The notes: a model not told the origin generated them from the sequence alone. A stretch of 8,719 nt of DNA from Ilumatobacter sp. (GCA_029263275.1 JAJCXU010000031.1:1-8719); one strand, 5' to 3'; shown: positions 1 to 6,575, counted from the stretch's first letter. Translations and numbers: made by a program.

Positions 1-1229
1 GCGTCGTAGGCATCGAGCGTGTCGTGGGCCCATGCCCTCAGCTGAGATGCTGAGCCGAGTGTCGTGACCTGGCGAACCGCTGCTTGCAGCGGCGTGCCGG
101 CAGCGGTCGCTGAACGTCGGACCGGAATACCGTGTGCTTCGAGTGCCTCTGCGAAGTCACCGAGCTGGGCGTTGGTTCTGGCGAGCACCGCCACTTCGCC
201 CGCTCGGACGAGGTTGGGGTCGATCCGAACCACTTCGTCAGCAGCGTGGCGGGCCTCGGCTTTCTCGTCGACGCCCGCAAACTGCTCGACGGGCGCACCG
301 TCGCCGCGATTCGACACCAGTTCGTTCGGCTGGTTGGCGGCTGCCAGCACATGCACTCCGGCGCGCACGATCTGCGGAGTGCAGCGATGGTTGAGCGGCA
401 ACCGCACGATCTCGATGCCTGGGAAGCGGGTCTCGACATCGACGAGCAAAGTGGGGTCGGCGCCATTGAAGCCATAGATCGCCTGAGCAGGATCGCCGAC
501 GAGGAAGAGGTCGTCGCGCCCCGTGCGCAGCAGGTCGACGAGGCGATGCTGGAGTGGGTTGAGGTCTTGGGCTTCGTCGACGAGCAGATGTCGAAAGCGC
601 CACCGCAACGTGTCAGCGAACTCACGGTCGTACTCCATGTCGCGAATGACCAGTGAGAGCACGTCGTCGAAGTCGATGATGCCGCGCTTTCGTTTGAGGA
701 GTTCGAAGTCACCGAAGACGGTGGCGGCCCGCTCGACGCCCGCGTTGGGTTTGCGGCCCTCGCGACGCGCCGCTGCGGGGTAATGATCGGCATTGATGCC
801 CCGCGCCGTGGCCCAATCGATCTCGTTGAGGAGGCCCTCGACACCACGGCGTTGGGAAGGTTCGAGGACGTCTCCGACGAGGCGGCGACGGTCGGCGACG
901 ATGGTCTTGGGGCGTCGTCCGGTGTCGTCCCAGCGCTGCTTGAGCACCGCGAGCATCACCGAGTGAAACGTGCCGGCCTCGACTCGCTCACGCAAGCCGA
1001 GACGGGTCAGGCGCCGACGGAGCTCGCCAGCGGCTTCGCGGGTGAACGTGAGGGCCAGCGTGTGGCGGGCATCGGCCTGCTCGGTGGCGACTCTCCACGC
1101 GATGCGACGCGTGAGGACGCGGGTCTTGCCGGAACCAGCGCCGGCGATGACCGCGACCAGATGTGACTCGGCTGTGACCGCGGTGCGCTGATCTGGATCC
1201 AGGTCAGCGAGGAGGGCGTCGGCGTCCAC
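1..1229 (-). CDS. UvrD/Rep-family superfamily 1 ATP-dependent DNA helicase (3' end outside window)
   Basis: ATP-driven 3'-5' single-strand DNA translocase/helicase of the UvrD/PcrA/Rep group, acting in cytoplasmic DNA repair or replication restart. Read on the minus strand, 409 codons are present. Visible motifs in order: Q motif (LDPDQRTAV, about residue 14), Walker A AGAGSGKT (29-36), Ia ALTFTREAAGEL, GTFHS (86-90), Walker B LLVDEAQD (215-222), motif III LVGDPAQAIYGFNGA (243-257), motif IV LNHR (279-282) and a later AVLARTNAQ block. Motifs V and VI and the C-terminus lie beyond base 1; the family is usually about 650-750 aa. Two in-frame GTG starts exist, at 1238 and 1229. I chose 1229 because TAGGGT sits 7 bases upstream, as in leaderless genes; the choice adds or removes only three residues. 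It is divergent from the PH-domain gene. The TFHS and FTREAAGEL wording recalls actinobacterial UvrD2, but without the C-terminus (HRDC or not) the subtype is open. Confidence 0.93.
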   Translation of the reverse strand, partial: MDADALLADLDPDQRTAVTAESHLVAVIAGAGSGKTRVLTRRIAWRVATEQADARHTLALTFTREAAGELRRRLTRLGLRERVEAGTFHSVMLAVLKQRWDDTGRRPKTIVADRRRLVGDVLEPSQRRGVEGLLNEIDWATARGINADHYPAAARREGRKPNAGVERAATVFGDFELLKRKRGIIDFDDVLSLVIRDMEYDREFADTLRWRFRHLLVDEAQDLNPLQHRLVDLLRTGRDDLFLVGDPAQAIYGFNGADPTLLVDVETRFPGIEIVRLPLNHRCTPQIVRAGVHVLAAANQPNELVSNRGDGAPVEQFAGVDEKAEARHAADEVVRIDPNLVRAGEVAVLARTNAQLGDFAEALEAHGIPVRRSATAAGTPLQAAVRQVTTLGSASQLRAWAHDTLDAYD

Positions 1230-1236
1230 GGCGGTC

Positions 1237-1242
1237 ACCCTA
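1237..1242 (-). promoter_or_regulatory. Putative -10 box (TAGGGT) of a leaderless helicase transcript
   Basis: On the minus strand TAGGGT fits TANNNT and ends 7 bases before the GTG at 1229, so transcription would start at or next to the start codon. There is no Shine-Dalgarno. No convincing -35 is visible. It overlaps the alternative GTG at 1238, which argues against that start. Confidence 0.45.
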
Positions 1243-1255
1243 GGTCCGCTTTCGA

Positions 1256-1261
1256 TACGCT
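1256..1261 (+). promoter_or_regulatory. Putative -10 box (TACGCT) of a leaderless PH-domain gene transcript
   Basis: TACGCT fits TANNNT and ends 6 bases before the ATG at 1268. No purine-rich Shine-Dalgarno lies between the box and the ATG, so a leaderless mRNA is the simplest reading. The -35 position, about 17 bases upstream, carries only a weak GGTCAC. Confidence 0.55.
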
Positions 1262-1267
1262 GGTGTC

Positions 1268-1897
1268 ATGCCGTACCCGAAGAAGTTGCTCAACGACTAC
1301 GAAGACGTTGCGGTCGACCTCCACCCGCACTGGTGGTTCTTTGCTGAGCCGGTCGCTGCGCTGGTCGGATCGATCATCCTCGGCATCCTGACGAAGATCT
1401 TCACCGACGGCACCGGGACGCCGCGGACCATGCTGGTGTACCTCGTCATCGCGCTCATCGTTGCCAGCATGATCTGGCTCGTCATTCGCTATCTGAAGTG
1501 GATGACCACGAACTTCGTCGTCACGTCCGACCGTCTCATCTTCAGGTCTGGGGTGCTTGCCAAGATGGGCGTCGAGATCCCACTTGAACGCGTCAACACG
1601 ATCCACTTCAACCAGACCATCTTCGAGCGCATGACCGGCGCTGGCGACCTGGTCATCGAGTCCGGTGGCGAGGACGGCCAACAGCGCTTCACCGACATCC
1701 GTCGTCCTGACCGCGTGCAGAAGATGATTCACGCACAAAAAGAAGAGAACGACAGGCGTCGGTTCACCGTGAGCGGCGCCGACAGTGCGGGCGGCGATGT
1801 AGCGAGCCAGCTGGAGAAGCTCGAGGGCATGCTCGAGCGCGGCACCTTGACCGAAGATGAGTTCCAGGCGCAGAAGGACAAGCTGCTCGGCAGCTGA
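1268..1897 (+). CDS. Membrane PH domain-containing protein with C-terminal SHOCT domain
   Basis: A 209-aa inner-membrane protein of the bacterial PH-like (bPH2, formerly DUF304, YdbT-like) family. A short N-terminal segment leads into two hydrophobic helices (about 22-46 and 54-77). The bPH2 domain follows (about 80-160): the typical start TNFVVTSDRLIFRSG, the IPLERVNTI turn and the GAGDLVIES strand, then a charged linker. Residues about 180-208 form a SHOCT motif (LEKLEGMLERGTLTEDEF..KKLL-like), a short C-terminal module often found on membrane and stress proteins. The biochemical role of bPH2 proteins is not established; they are thought to act as membrane-associated scaffolds. The ATG at 1268 follows a TANNNT box without a Shine-Dalgarno. 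The stop overlaps the next gene's ATG by one base (TGATG), so the two are probably co-transcribed and translationally coupled. Confidence 0.9.
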   Translation: MPYPKKLLNDYEDVAVDLHPHWWFFAEPVAALVGSIILGILTKIFTDGTGTPRTMLVYLVIALIVASMIWLVIRYLKWMTTNFVVTSDRLIFRSGVLAKMGVEIPLERVNTIHFNQTIFERMTGAGDLVIESGGEDGQQRFTDIRRPDRVQKMIHAQKEENDRRRFTVSGADSAGGDVASQLEKLEGMLERGTLTEDEFQAQKDKLLGS

Positions 1898-2574
1898 TGC
1901 GCGTCGTCAGCCTTGTCCCGTCGAGCACGGAGACGTTGTTGGGGCTGGGTGCCGACGTCATCGCATGCACTCGGTTCTGCGAACAGCCTGATATCCGCCA
2001 CGTCGGAGGCACCAAGAATCCCGATGTCGACGCGATTGTCGCGCTGTCGCCGGACATCGTCGTCCTCGACAAGGAGGAGAACCGGCAGGAAGACGCGGAG
2101 GCGTTGACTGCTGCGGGCATCGAGCTGTTTGTCAGCGAGGTCACATCATTGGCCGACGCCGTACGCGTGACTCACGATCTGTCTGTGCTGGTGGACGGCC
2201 CCTCGATCGTCGAGCAGTTGCCGGTGGTCGAGTCGCTAGGCCTGTCCGTGTTCGTGCCGATCTGGCGTCGCCCGTGGATGTCGATCAATCGTCGGACATA
2301 CGGTGCGTCGCTGTTGGAACATCTTGGCTGCACCCTGGTGACAGCGGACCTGGCCGCTGCATATCCAGAGGTGCAACTCGATGAGGTTCGGGCGTGGGGG
2401 CCTGACGTGGTCGTCGTGCCGAGCGAGCCGTACGAGTTCAGCGATCAACATCTCGACGAGTTACGGGATGCATCACACGGCTCAGTCGTCGTGCGTGTCG
2501 ATGGCCAGGATCTCTTCTGGTGGGGCAGCAGAACGCCGGGCGCGATCACGCGCCTCCACGCAGCACTCAGTTGA
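1897..2574 (+). CDS. Helical backbone metal receptor / BtuF-like cobalamin-binding-fold protein without signal peptide
   Basis: A 225-aa protein of the periplasmic-binding-protein fold used by BtuF and FhuD (COG0614-type, 'helical backbone metal receptor'). Hallmarks: RVVSLVPSSTETLLGLG at the N-terminus, CTRFCEQP (24-31), GGTKNPD (37-43), SPDIVVLDKEENRQEDAEAL (51-70), PIWRRPWM (121-128), a second lobe with WGPDVVVVPSEPYEF, and the terminal DGQ.LFWWGSRTP segment. The first strand begins at residue 2, so there is no signal peptide or lipobox and the product should be cytoplasmic. This differs from transport-linked BtuF and is known for a branch of the family whose ligand is not settled. No ABC permease or ATPase lies nearby. 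Translation probably depends on coupling to the PH-domain gene (TGATG, no clear Shine-Dalgarno). The 3' end overlaps the convergent galK by 8 bases. Family assignment is confident; ligand and role are unknown. Confidence 0.85.
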   Translation: MRVVSLVPSSTETLLGLGADVIACTRFCEQPDIRHVGGTKNPDVDAIVALSPDIVVLDKEENRQEDAEALTAAGIELFVSEVTSLADAVRVTHDLSVLVDGPSIVEQLPVVESLGLSVFVPIWRRPWMSINRRTYGASLLEHLGCTLVTADLAAAYPEVQLDEVRAWGPDVVVVPSEPYEFSDQHLDELRDASHGSVVVRVDGQDLFWWGSRTPGAITRLHAALS

Positions 2575-3568
2575 TGTGGCGTGCTCCGGCAGATGGAGCA
2601 ACGACCCAACCGTCGGTGAGTGCTCCGGGTTCGCAGATCGCCACGATGCAGCCTCCGAAGCCTCCGCCCGTCATCCGGGTACCGAACACGCCGGACTGGG
2701 CATTGATCGACTCGACCGCGGCATCCATCTGCGGGGTTGACACGTCGAAATCGTCGCGCAGGCTGGCGTGACCCTCGGTCATGATTCGGCCGACTTCATC
2801 GTAGCCGCCGCGAGAGAGTGCTGCGGCGAAATCGCGGACGCGTTGGTTCTCGGTGACGACATGACGAGCACGGCGCTGAGCAATGTCGTCGGTGATCCGC
2901 TCGACGTCGTCAACCGACGCCAAGCGCAGCGGCCCGATCTCATCTTCGGCCCGTTGGCATTCAGCCACTCGATCGCCGTACTCGGAACCTTCGAGCGTGC
3001 GATGAACGATGAACTTGACGACCACGTCGATGTCGTCGGGCACCGCGTACGGCGTGACGTCGAGGCTGTGGCAGTCGATCAGGGTGGCATGTCCGGCAAC
3101 ACCGGAAGCGATCGACAATTGGTCCATGATGCCGGTCGGCACGCCGGTGGCACGGTGCTCTGCTCGTTGTGCGGCCTGACTCAATTCGAGCGAGGTGCCG
3201 TCGAAGCCGAGCGCCAGGCCGATCGCGCACTCGAGCGCGGCGCTGGAGGACAGCCCTGCGCCGGAGGGGATGTCGGACACGACGTGACCGCGCATGCCCT
3301 GCGTGGCACCAATCTCGGCGGCCATCGCTGCGATGTATGCGCCCCAGTGCGGCTCGACGGTGTCCGGGTTGCCCTCGAACGGCAGCGAGATCGACAAGGC
3401 ACCGGGGGCCCCGTCGGATGTCAGCTCGATGACGTCATCCGCAGTGGTGTACGTCAGCGTCGTGCCGCGATCGATGGCCATCGGGAACACCAGGCCGCCG
3501 GTGTGGTCGGTGTGTTCCCCGATCAAGTTCACTCGGCCGGGAGCGTGGACGCGCAGTGTTTCAGACAC
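2567..3568 (-). CDS. galK: Galactokinase (GHMP kinase family)
   Basis: Phosphorylates alpha-D-galactose at O1 with ATP, the first committed step of the Leloir pathway, in the cytoplasm. The 333-aa product carries all three GHMP blocks. The galactokinase signature GRVNLIGEHTDHTGG is at 11-25, the ATP-binding loop PSGAGLSSSAAL at 101-112, and motif III GTRMTGGGFGGC at 296-307. GIMDQL (146-151) carries the expected catalytic Asp149, and SEYGDRVAEC (195-204) matches the family. It is shorter than E. coli GalK (382 aa), with the signature unusually close to the N-terminus. I chose the GTG at 3568, which has TACGTT 6 bases upstream. An in-frame ATG at 3703 would add 45 unrelated residues overlapping the divergent hydrolase gene. 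No galT, galE or sugar transporter is in the window, so it stands alone here. Another GHMP sugar kinase specificity is less likely given the exact signature. Confidence 0.92.
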   Translation of the reverse strand: MSETLRVHAPGRVNLIGEHTDHTGGLVFPMAIDRGTTLTYTTADDVIELTSDGAPGALSISLPFEGNPDTVEPHWGAYIAAMAAEIGATQGMRGHVVSDIPSGAGLSSSAALECAIGLALGFDGTSLELSQAAQRAEHRATGVPTGIMDQLSIASGVAGHATLIDCHSLDVTPYAVPDDIDVVVKFIVHRTLEGSEYGDRVAECQRAEDEIGPLRLASVDDVERITDDIAQRRARHVVTENQRVRDFAAALSRGGYDEVGRIMTEGHASLRDDFDVSTPQMDAAVESINAQSGVFGTRMTGGGFGGCIVAICEPGALTDGWVVAPSAGARHIN

Positions 3569-3574
3569 GCTGGG

Positions 3575-3580
3575 AACGTA
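3575..3580 (-). promoter_or_regulatory. Putative -10 box (TACGTT) of a leaderless galK transcript
   Basis: On the minus strand TACGTT fits TANNNT and ends 6 bases before the GTG at 3568. The six bases between them (CCCAGC) contain no Shine-Dalgarno. This supports the GTG start and a leaderless mRNA. No good -35 is visible. Confidence 0.5.
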
Positions 3581-3595
3581 CCGGCTGACTTCTGC

Positions 3596-3601
3596 AACAC
3601 T
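3596..3601 (+). promoter_or_regulatory. Possible -10 box (AACACT) of a leaderless hydrolase transcript
   Basis: AACACT ends 7 bases before the ATG at 3609. It keeps the important A at position 2 and T at position 6 but lacks the first T. There is no Shine-Dalgarno before the ATG. The ACACTG core recurs at the same distance before the PIG-L gene (5711-5716). The call is weak on sequence alone and rests partly on that repeated geometry. Confidence 0.35.
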
Positions 3602-3608
3602 GCGCTCT

Positions 3609-4502
3609 ATGCCCCGCGCCGCTCTGGAATCTGGAATCGAACTCGAGTACGCCACGTTCGGCGACTCCGGCAACCCAACGTTGCTCCTGGTCAACGGATA
3701 CACGAGTCAGATGATCGTCTGGGAACGAGAACTTCTCGACGGCCTCGTGGCGCAGGGCTTGCATGTCGTCATCTATGACAACCGCGACGTGGGCCTGTCC
3801 ACCAAGCTCGACGGCCAACATGTCGATCCGATGCAGGTGCTGCAGTCGTTGATTGCGGGTGAGCAGGTCGATGCGCCGTACACGTTGAGCGACATGGCTG
3901 CCGACGGTATGGATCTGCTCAGTCACCTGGGGATCGAACGTGCCCATATTGCCGGTGTGTCGATGGGCGGGATGATCGTGCAGACGATGGCGATCGAACA
4001 TCCGGCACGTGTCGCGAGCCTGACGTCGATCATGAGTAGTACCGGAGATCCGAAGGTCGGTCAGGCCTCGGCAGAAGCTCGCGCGGTCTTGCTGGCGCCT
4101 CCGGCGACCGAGCGCGAGGCCTACATCGCCGAAGCAACCCGCGCTCGGATCTGGCTGTCGAAGAAGTACTACTCCGAGGCGGCGATCAAGGATCGGTCGG
4201 CACGGCAGTTCGATCGCATCTTCTACCCCGAGGGATTCACCCGACAGCTCGCTGCCATCTATGCAACGGGAGATCGGAGCGAGCAGCTCAGGACGCTCGA
4301 CGTTCCCACACTGGTGATTCACGGCCGCGACGACGAGTTGATCACGCCGTCGGGCGGCGAGCGCACTGCCGAGCTCATCGACGGAGCCCATTATCTGCTC
4401 GTGGCCGACATGGGCCATGATCTGCCAGTCCCACTCGCACCGGTGTTCGCCGAAGCCATCGCCGGCCACATCCGAACCGCCATCCTCAGCTCAACTCACT
4501 GA
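3609..4502 (+). CDS. Alpha/beta-fold hydrolase
   Basis: A 297-aa cytoplasmic serine hydrolase, probably an esterase or lipase-like enzyme. Visible: strand and oxyanion segment TLLLVNGYTSQ (24-34), YDNRDVGLST (56-65), the nucleophile elbow GVSMGGM with Ser118, the acid region VIHGRDDELI (Asp241 or 242), and MGHDLP with catalytic His270. A cap region of about 150-220 separates the core halves. The usual oxyanion HG is NG here; relatives in this subfamily often have MG, so it is not a sign of inactivity. DNRDVGLST and the LTSIMSSTG stretch place it with a common actinobacterial/proteobacterial branch of unknown substrate, related in style to RdmC-like methylesterases. Its stop lies 12 bases before the racemase ATG, so they probably form an operon. 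The ATG at 3609 was chosen because homology begins right after it and upstream sequence overlaps galK. Confidence 0.9.
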   Translation: MPRAALESGIELEYATFGDSGNPTLLLVNGYTSQMIVWERELLDGLVAQGLHVVIYDNRDVGLSTKLDGQHVDPMQVLQSLIAGEQVDAPYTLSDMAADGMDLLSHLGIERAHIAGVSMGGMIVQTMAIEHPARVASLTSIMSSTGDPKVGQASAEARAVLLAPPATEREAYIAEATRARIWLSKKYYSEAAIKDRSARQFDRIFYPEGFTRQLAAIYATGDRSEQLRTLDVPTLVIHGRDDELITPSGGERTAELIDGAHYLLVADMGHDLPVPLAPVFAEAIAGHIRTAILSSTH

Positions 4503-4504
4503 TC

Positions 4505-4510
4505 GGAGAG
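4505..4510 (+). promoter_or_regulatory. Shine-Dalgarno (GGAGAG) of the racemase gene
   Basis: GGAGAG lies directly after the hydrolase stop; its GGAG core ends 6 bases before the ATG at 4515. It is the only textbook ribosome binding site in the window. It fits an internal operon gene that cannot be leaderless, and it fixes the start. Confidence 0.75.
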
Positions 4511-4514
4511 AATC

Positions 4515-5675
4515 ATGTCTGGACCACTCGCGGGACTCCGCGTCATCGAAATCGCCGGTATCGGCCCCGGGCCGTTCGCCGCCATGCTGCTGAGCGACCT
4601 TGGTGCCGAGGTGATTCGCGTCGAGCGAGCGGCCGCAGTGCGCGGCGCTGTGCCCGACAAGCCATCAGGCGACGTCAGCCTGCGCGGGCGCAGGAATGTC
4701 GCGATCGACCTGAAGCACCCCGACGGTGTGGCGACGCTGCTCGATCTTGTTGGCTCAGCCGACGCGCTCATCGAGGGCTTCCGGCCAGGGGTCATGGAAC
4801 GACTCGGTATCGGACCCGACGAATGTCTGGCCCGCAACCCGAAGCTGGTGTTCGGCCGGATGACCGGTTGGGGTCAGGACGGCCCCTACGCGCAGGCGGC
4901 TGGTCACGACATCAACTACATCTCACTCGCCGGTGCACTCGCGCACTTCGGGCGTGCGGGTGGCCCACCGGTTCCACCGCTCAACATGGTCGGCGACTTC
5001 GGCGGCGGCGGCATGTTTCTCGCCCTCGGTGTCGTCGCAGCGATGCTGGAGGCCAAGGGGAGCGGGCAGGGCCAGGTGGTCGACGCAGCGATGGTCGACG
5101 GAACGGCCATCCTGATGACGATGTTCTGGTCGTTCAGGGCTGCCGGGATCTTCGACGAGCACCAACGCGGCACGAACCTGTTGGACACCGGCGCACACTT
5201 CTACGACGTGTACGAGTGCGGCGATGGCCGCTACATCTCCATCGGGTCGATCGAGCCGCAGTTCTACGCAGAGCTCATGCGGCTCACTGGCCTCGAAGGC
5301 GACGATCAGTTCGCCCGCCAGATGGACGCAACACAGTGGCCGGAACTCAAGGTCCGCATCGCCGAACTCTTCAAGACGAAAACCTGCGACGAGTGGTGCG
5401 AGCTGATGGAGATGACCGATGTGTGTTTCGCTCCCGTGCTGACCATGACCGAGGCCGCAGAACATCCCCACAACGTCGATCGGCAGACGTTCATCGAACT
5501 GGGCGGTGTGACCCAGCCCGCGCCAGCACCGCGGTTCAGCCGAACGACCCCCACCGTCGGCCAGCTGCCGGCACACCCTGGCCAGCACAGCCGAGAGGTC
5601 TTGATCGACTGGGGCGTGGCTGCAGATCGCGTGGAGACGCTCCTCGAGTCTGGTGCGGTCCGCCACGCCGAGTAG
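4515..5675 (+). CDS. Alpha-methylacyl-CoA racemase / CaiB-BaiF family III CoA-transferase fold
   Basis: A 386-aa member of the CaiB/BaiF fold, most like alpha-methylacyl-CoA racemase (Mcr/AMACR). Racemases of this group interconvert (2R)- and (2S)-methyl-branched acyl-CoAs so that beta-oxidation can continue. The start (PLAGLRVIEIAGIGPGPFAA), LSDLGAEVIRVE and the GRMTGWGQDGP block are typical. Residues matching the catalytic set of M. tuberculosis Mcr (His126, Asp156, Glu241) are His131 in GHDINY, Asp161 in VGDFGGG and Glu247 in GSIEPQFY. Glu247 and the GHDINY form argue for racemase rather than CoA-transferase. Length matches the family (about 360-390 aa). It follows the hydrolase by 12 bases with a strong Shine-Dalgarno, so it is probably co-transcribed with it. 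Substrate chain type cannot be read from the sequence. Confidence 0.92.
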   Translation: MSGPLAGLRVIEIAGIGPGPFAAMLLSDLGAEVIRVERAAAVRGAVPDKPSGDVSLRGRRNVAIDLKHPDGVATLLDLVGSADALIEGFRPGVMERLGIGPDECLARNPKLVFGRMTGWGQDGPYAQAAGHDINYISLAGALAHFGRAGGPPVPPLNMVGDFGGGGMFLALGVVAAMLEAKGSGQGQVVDAAMVDGTAILMTMFWSFRAAGIFDEHQRGTNLLDTGAHFYDVYECGDGRYISIGSIEPQFYAELMRLTGLEGDDQFARQMDATQWPELKVRIAELFKTKTCDEWCELMEMTDVCFAPVLTMTEAAEHPHNVDRQTFIELGGVTQPAPAPRFSRTTPTVGQLPAHPGQHSREVLIDWGVAADRVETLLESGAVRHAE

Positions 5676-5709
5676 GGACGGCAGGGGAGGGACGACGGCG
5701 CCGAGGTGC

Positions 5710-5715
5710 CACACT
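5710..5715 (+). promoter_or_regulatory. Possible -10 box (CACACT) before the PIG-L gene
   Basis: CACACT ends 7 bases before the ATG at 5723. It shares the ACACTG core and spacing with the box before the hydrolase gene. The only purine-rich stretch in the 47-base gap (GGGGAGG at 5684-5690) is 32 bases from the ATG, too far for a Shine-Dalgarno. The gene may therefore have its own leaderless promoter rather than rely on read-through from the racemase gene. Confidence 0.35.
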
Positions 5716-5722
5716 GTCGGCG

Positions 5723-6547
5723 ATGTCGACACTGGTCTGCTTTCACGCCCATCCCGATGACGAGGCCATTGCCACCGGTGGTGCCATGGCGCGTGCCGCG
5801 GCGGAGGGACATCGAGTCGTGCTCGTCGTCGCCACGGATGGCGACTTCGGCGAGGTCCCCGACGACCTCGCGAGCGGTGAGACCCTGGTCGACCGTCGCA
5901 AGAAGGAGACCGACGCCTCGATCGCAGCGCTCGGGGCGCATCGAGTCGTGTTCCTTGGTTACAAGGACTCGGGGATGACCGGGTGGGACCAGAACTCCGA
6001 CCCCGAGTGCTTCTTCCAAGCAGACCTGGGGGAGGCCGCGGAACGCCTCGCCACGATTCTCCGTGAGGAGGGCGCCGACGTGCTCACTGCGTACGACTGG
6101 CACGGCAACTACGGCCACCCTGACCACATCAAGGTCCACGAGGTCGGTCACGCGGCCGCCGATCTGCTGATCTCTGAGGGCCGGGAGCTTCGGCTGTTCG
6201 AGGCCACGATCAATCGCGACCGCGTCGTCACGATGATGCAGCAGGCCGTGGAACTGGGCATGACGCCGCCACAGGTCAATGACGATGGCGAGCCGTTCGA
6301 TCCCGCCGGGCCCGCCGACGATGGCAACCCGTTCGGGATGCCCGAGGCGGAGTTGACCCTCGAAGTGGACGTCACCGGCTTCGTCACGCAGAAGCGCGCA
6401 GCGATTTCTTGTCATGGCAGCCAGATCAGCGATCAGTCGTTCTTCCTCGAGATGCCGGAGGAAGCGTTCGCCGCGATGTTCGGTGTCGAGTCCTACATCG
6501 AGCGCGGTGTCGAGCCGCCGATGCGCAGCGGCTGGCTCTTCGATTGA
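5723..6547 (+). CDS. PIG-L family zinc-dependent N-acetylglucosaminyl deacetylase/amidase (MshB/Mca-like)
   Basis: A 274-aa metal-dependent hydrolase of the LmbE/PIG-L family, which removes acyl groups from N-acylated sugars. In actinobacteria the best-known members are MshB (mycothiol biosynthesis) and Mca (mycothiol S-conjugate detoxification). Visible: FHAHPDDEAIATGG at the N-terminus with zinc ligands His10 and Asp13 and general base Asp12; ATDGDFGE (38-44); RRKKETDASIAALGA (59-73) with HRVVFLGYKDSGM following; and YDWHGNYGHPDHIKVHE (124-140) with third zinc ligand His135. The C-terminal part (about 160-274) is less conserved. The ATG at 5723 begins four residues before the first core strand; the reading frame is open far upstream only as an out-of-frame shadow of the racemase gene. 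MshB, Mca or another deacetylase cannot be told apart with certainty: the loop before HPDH has features of both. Confidence 0.92.
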   Translation: MSTLVCFHAHPDDEAIATGGAMARAAAEGHRVVLVVATDGDFGEVPDDLASGETLVDRRKKETDASIAALGAHRVVFLGYKDSGMTGWDQNSDPECFFQADLGEAAERLATILREEGADVLTAYDWHGNYGHPDHIKVHEVGHAAADLLISEGRELRLFEATINRDRVVTMMQQAVELGMTPPQVNDDGEPFDPAGPADDGNPFGMPEAELTLEVDVTGFVTQKRAAISCHGSQISDQSFFLEMPEEAFAAMFGVESYIERGVEPPMRSGWLFD

Positions 6548-6575
6548 GGTACACCACTTGACGCGGCGGCGCGGG

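Noticed and set aside
38..847. A 269-codon Ser/Arg-rich minus-strand frame within the helicase gene
   Set aside because: A frame-shifted shadow on the same strand; the helicase frame holds Walker A, DEAQD and the other SF1 motifs.
3569..3703. An upstream in-frame ATG (3703) as the start of galK
   Set aside because: It would add 45 residues with no family similarity and overlap the hydrolase gene by 95 bases; the GTG at 3568 directly precedes conserved sequence and has a TACGTT box.
2768..3778. A 336-codon plus-strand frame opposite galK
   Set aside because: galK on the other strand has every GHMP motif in order; this frame has none and runs into the hydrolase gene out of frame.
3561..4469. 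A 302-codon minus-strand frame opposite the alpha/beta hydrolase
   Set aside because: The plus-strand product has a complete Ser/Asp/His set; the minus frame is His/Arg-rich without motifs.
5691..5706. GC-rich palindrome (CGGCGCCG) between the racemase and PIG-L genes as a terminator
   Set aside because: It has no loop and no T-run, and is too short for an intrinsic terminator; palindromes of this size are common by chance at this GC content.
4823..6547. A 574-codon plus-strand frame that could be read as a fusion protein
   Set aside because: The first 300 codons are the racemase gene read in the wrong frame (Arg-rich, no motifs). Only the part from the ATG at 5723 is real protein.
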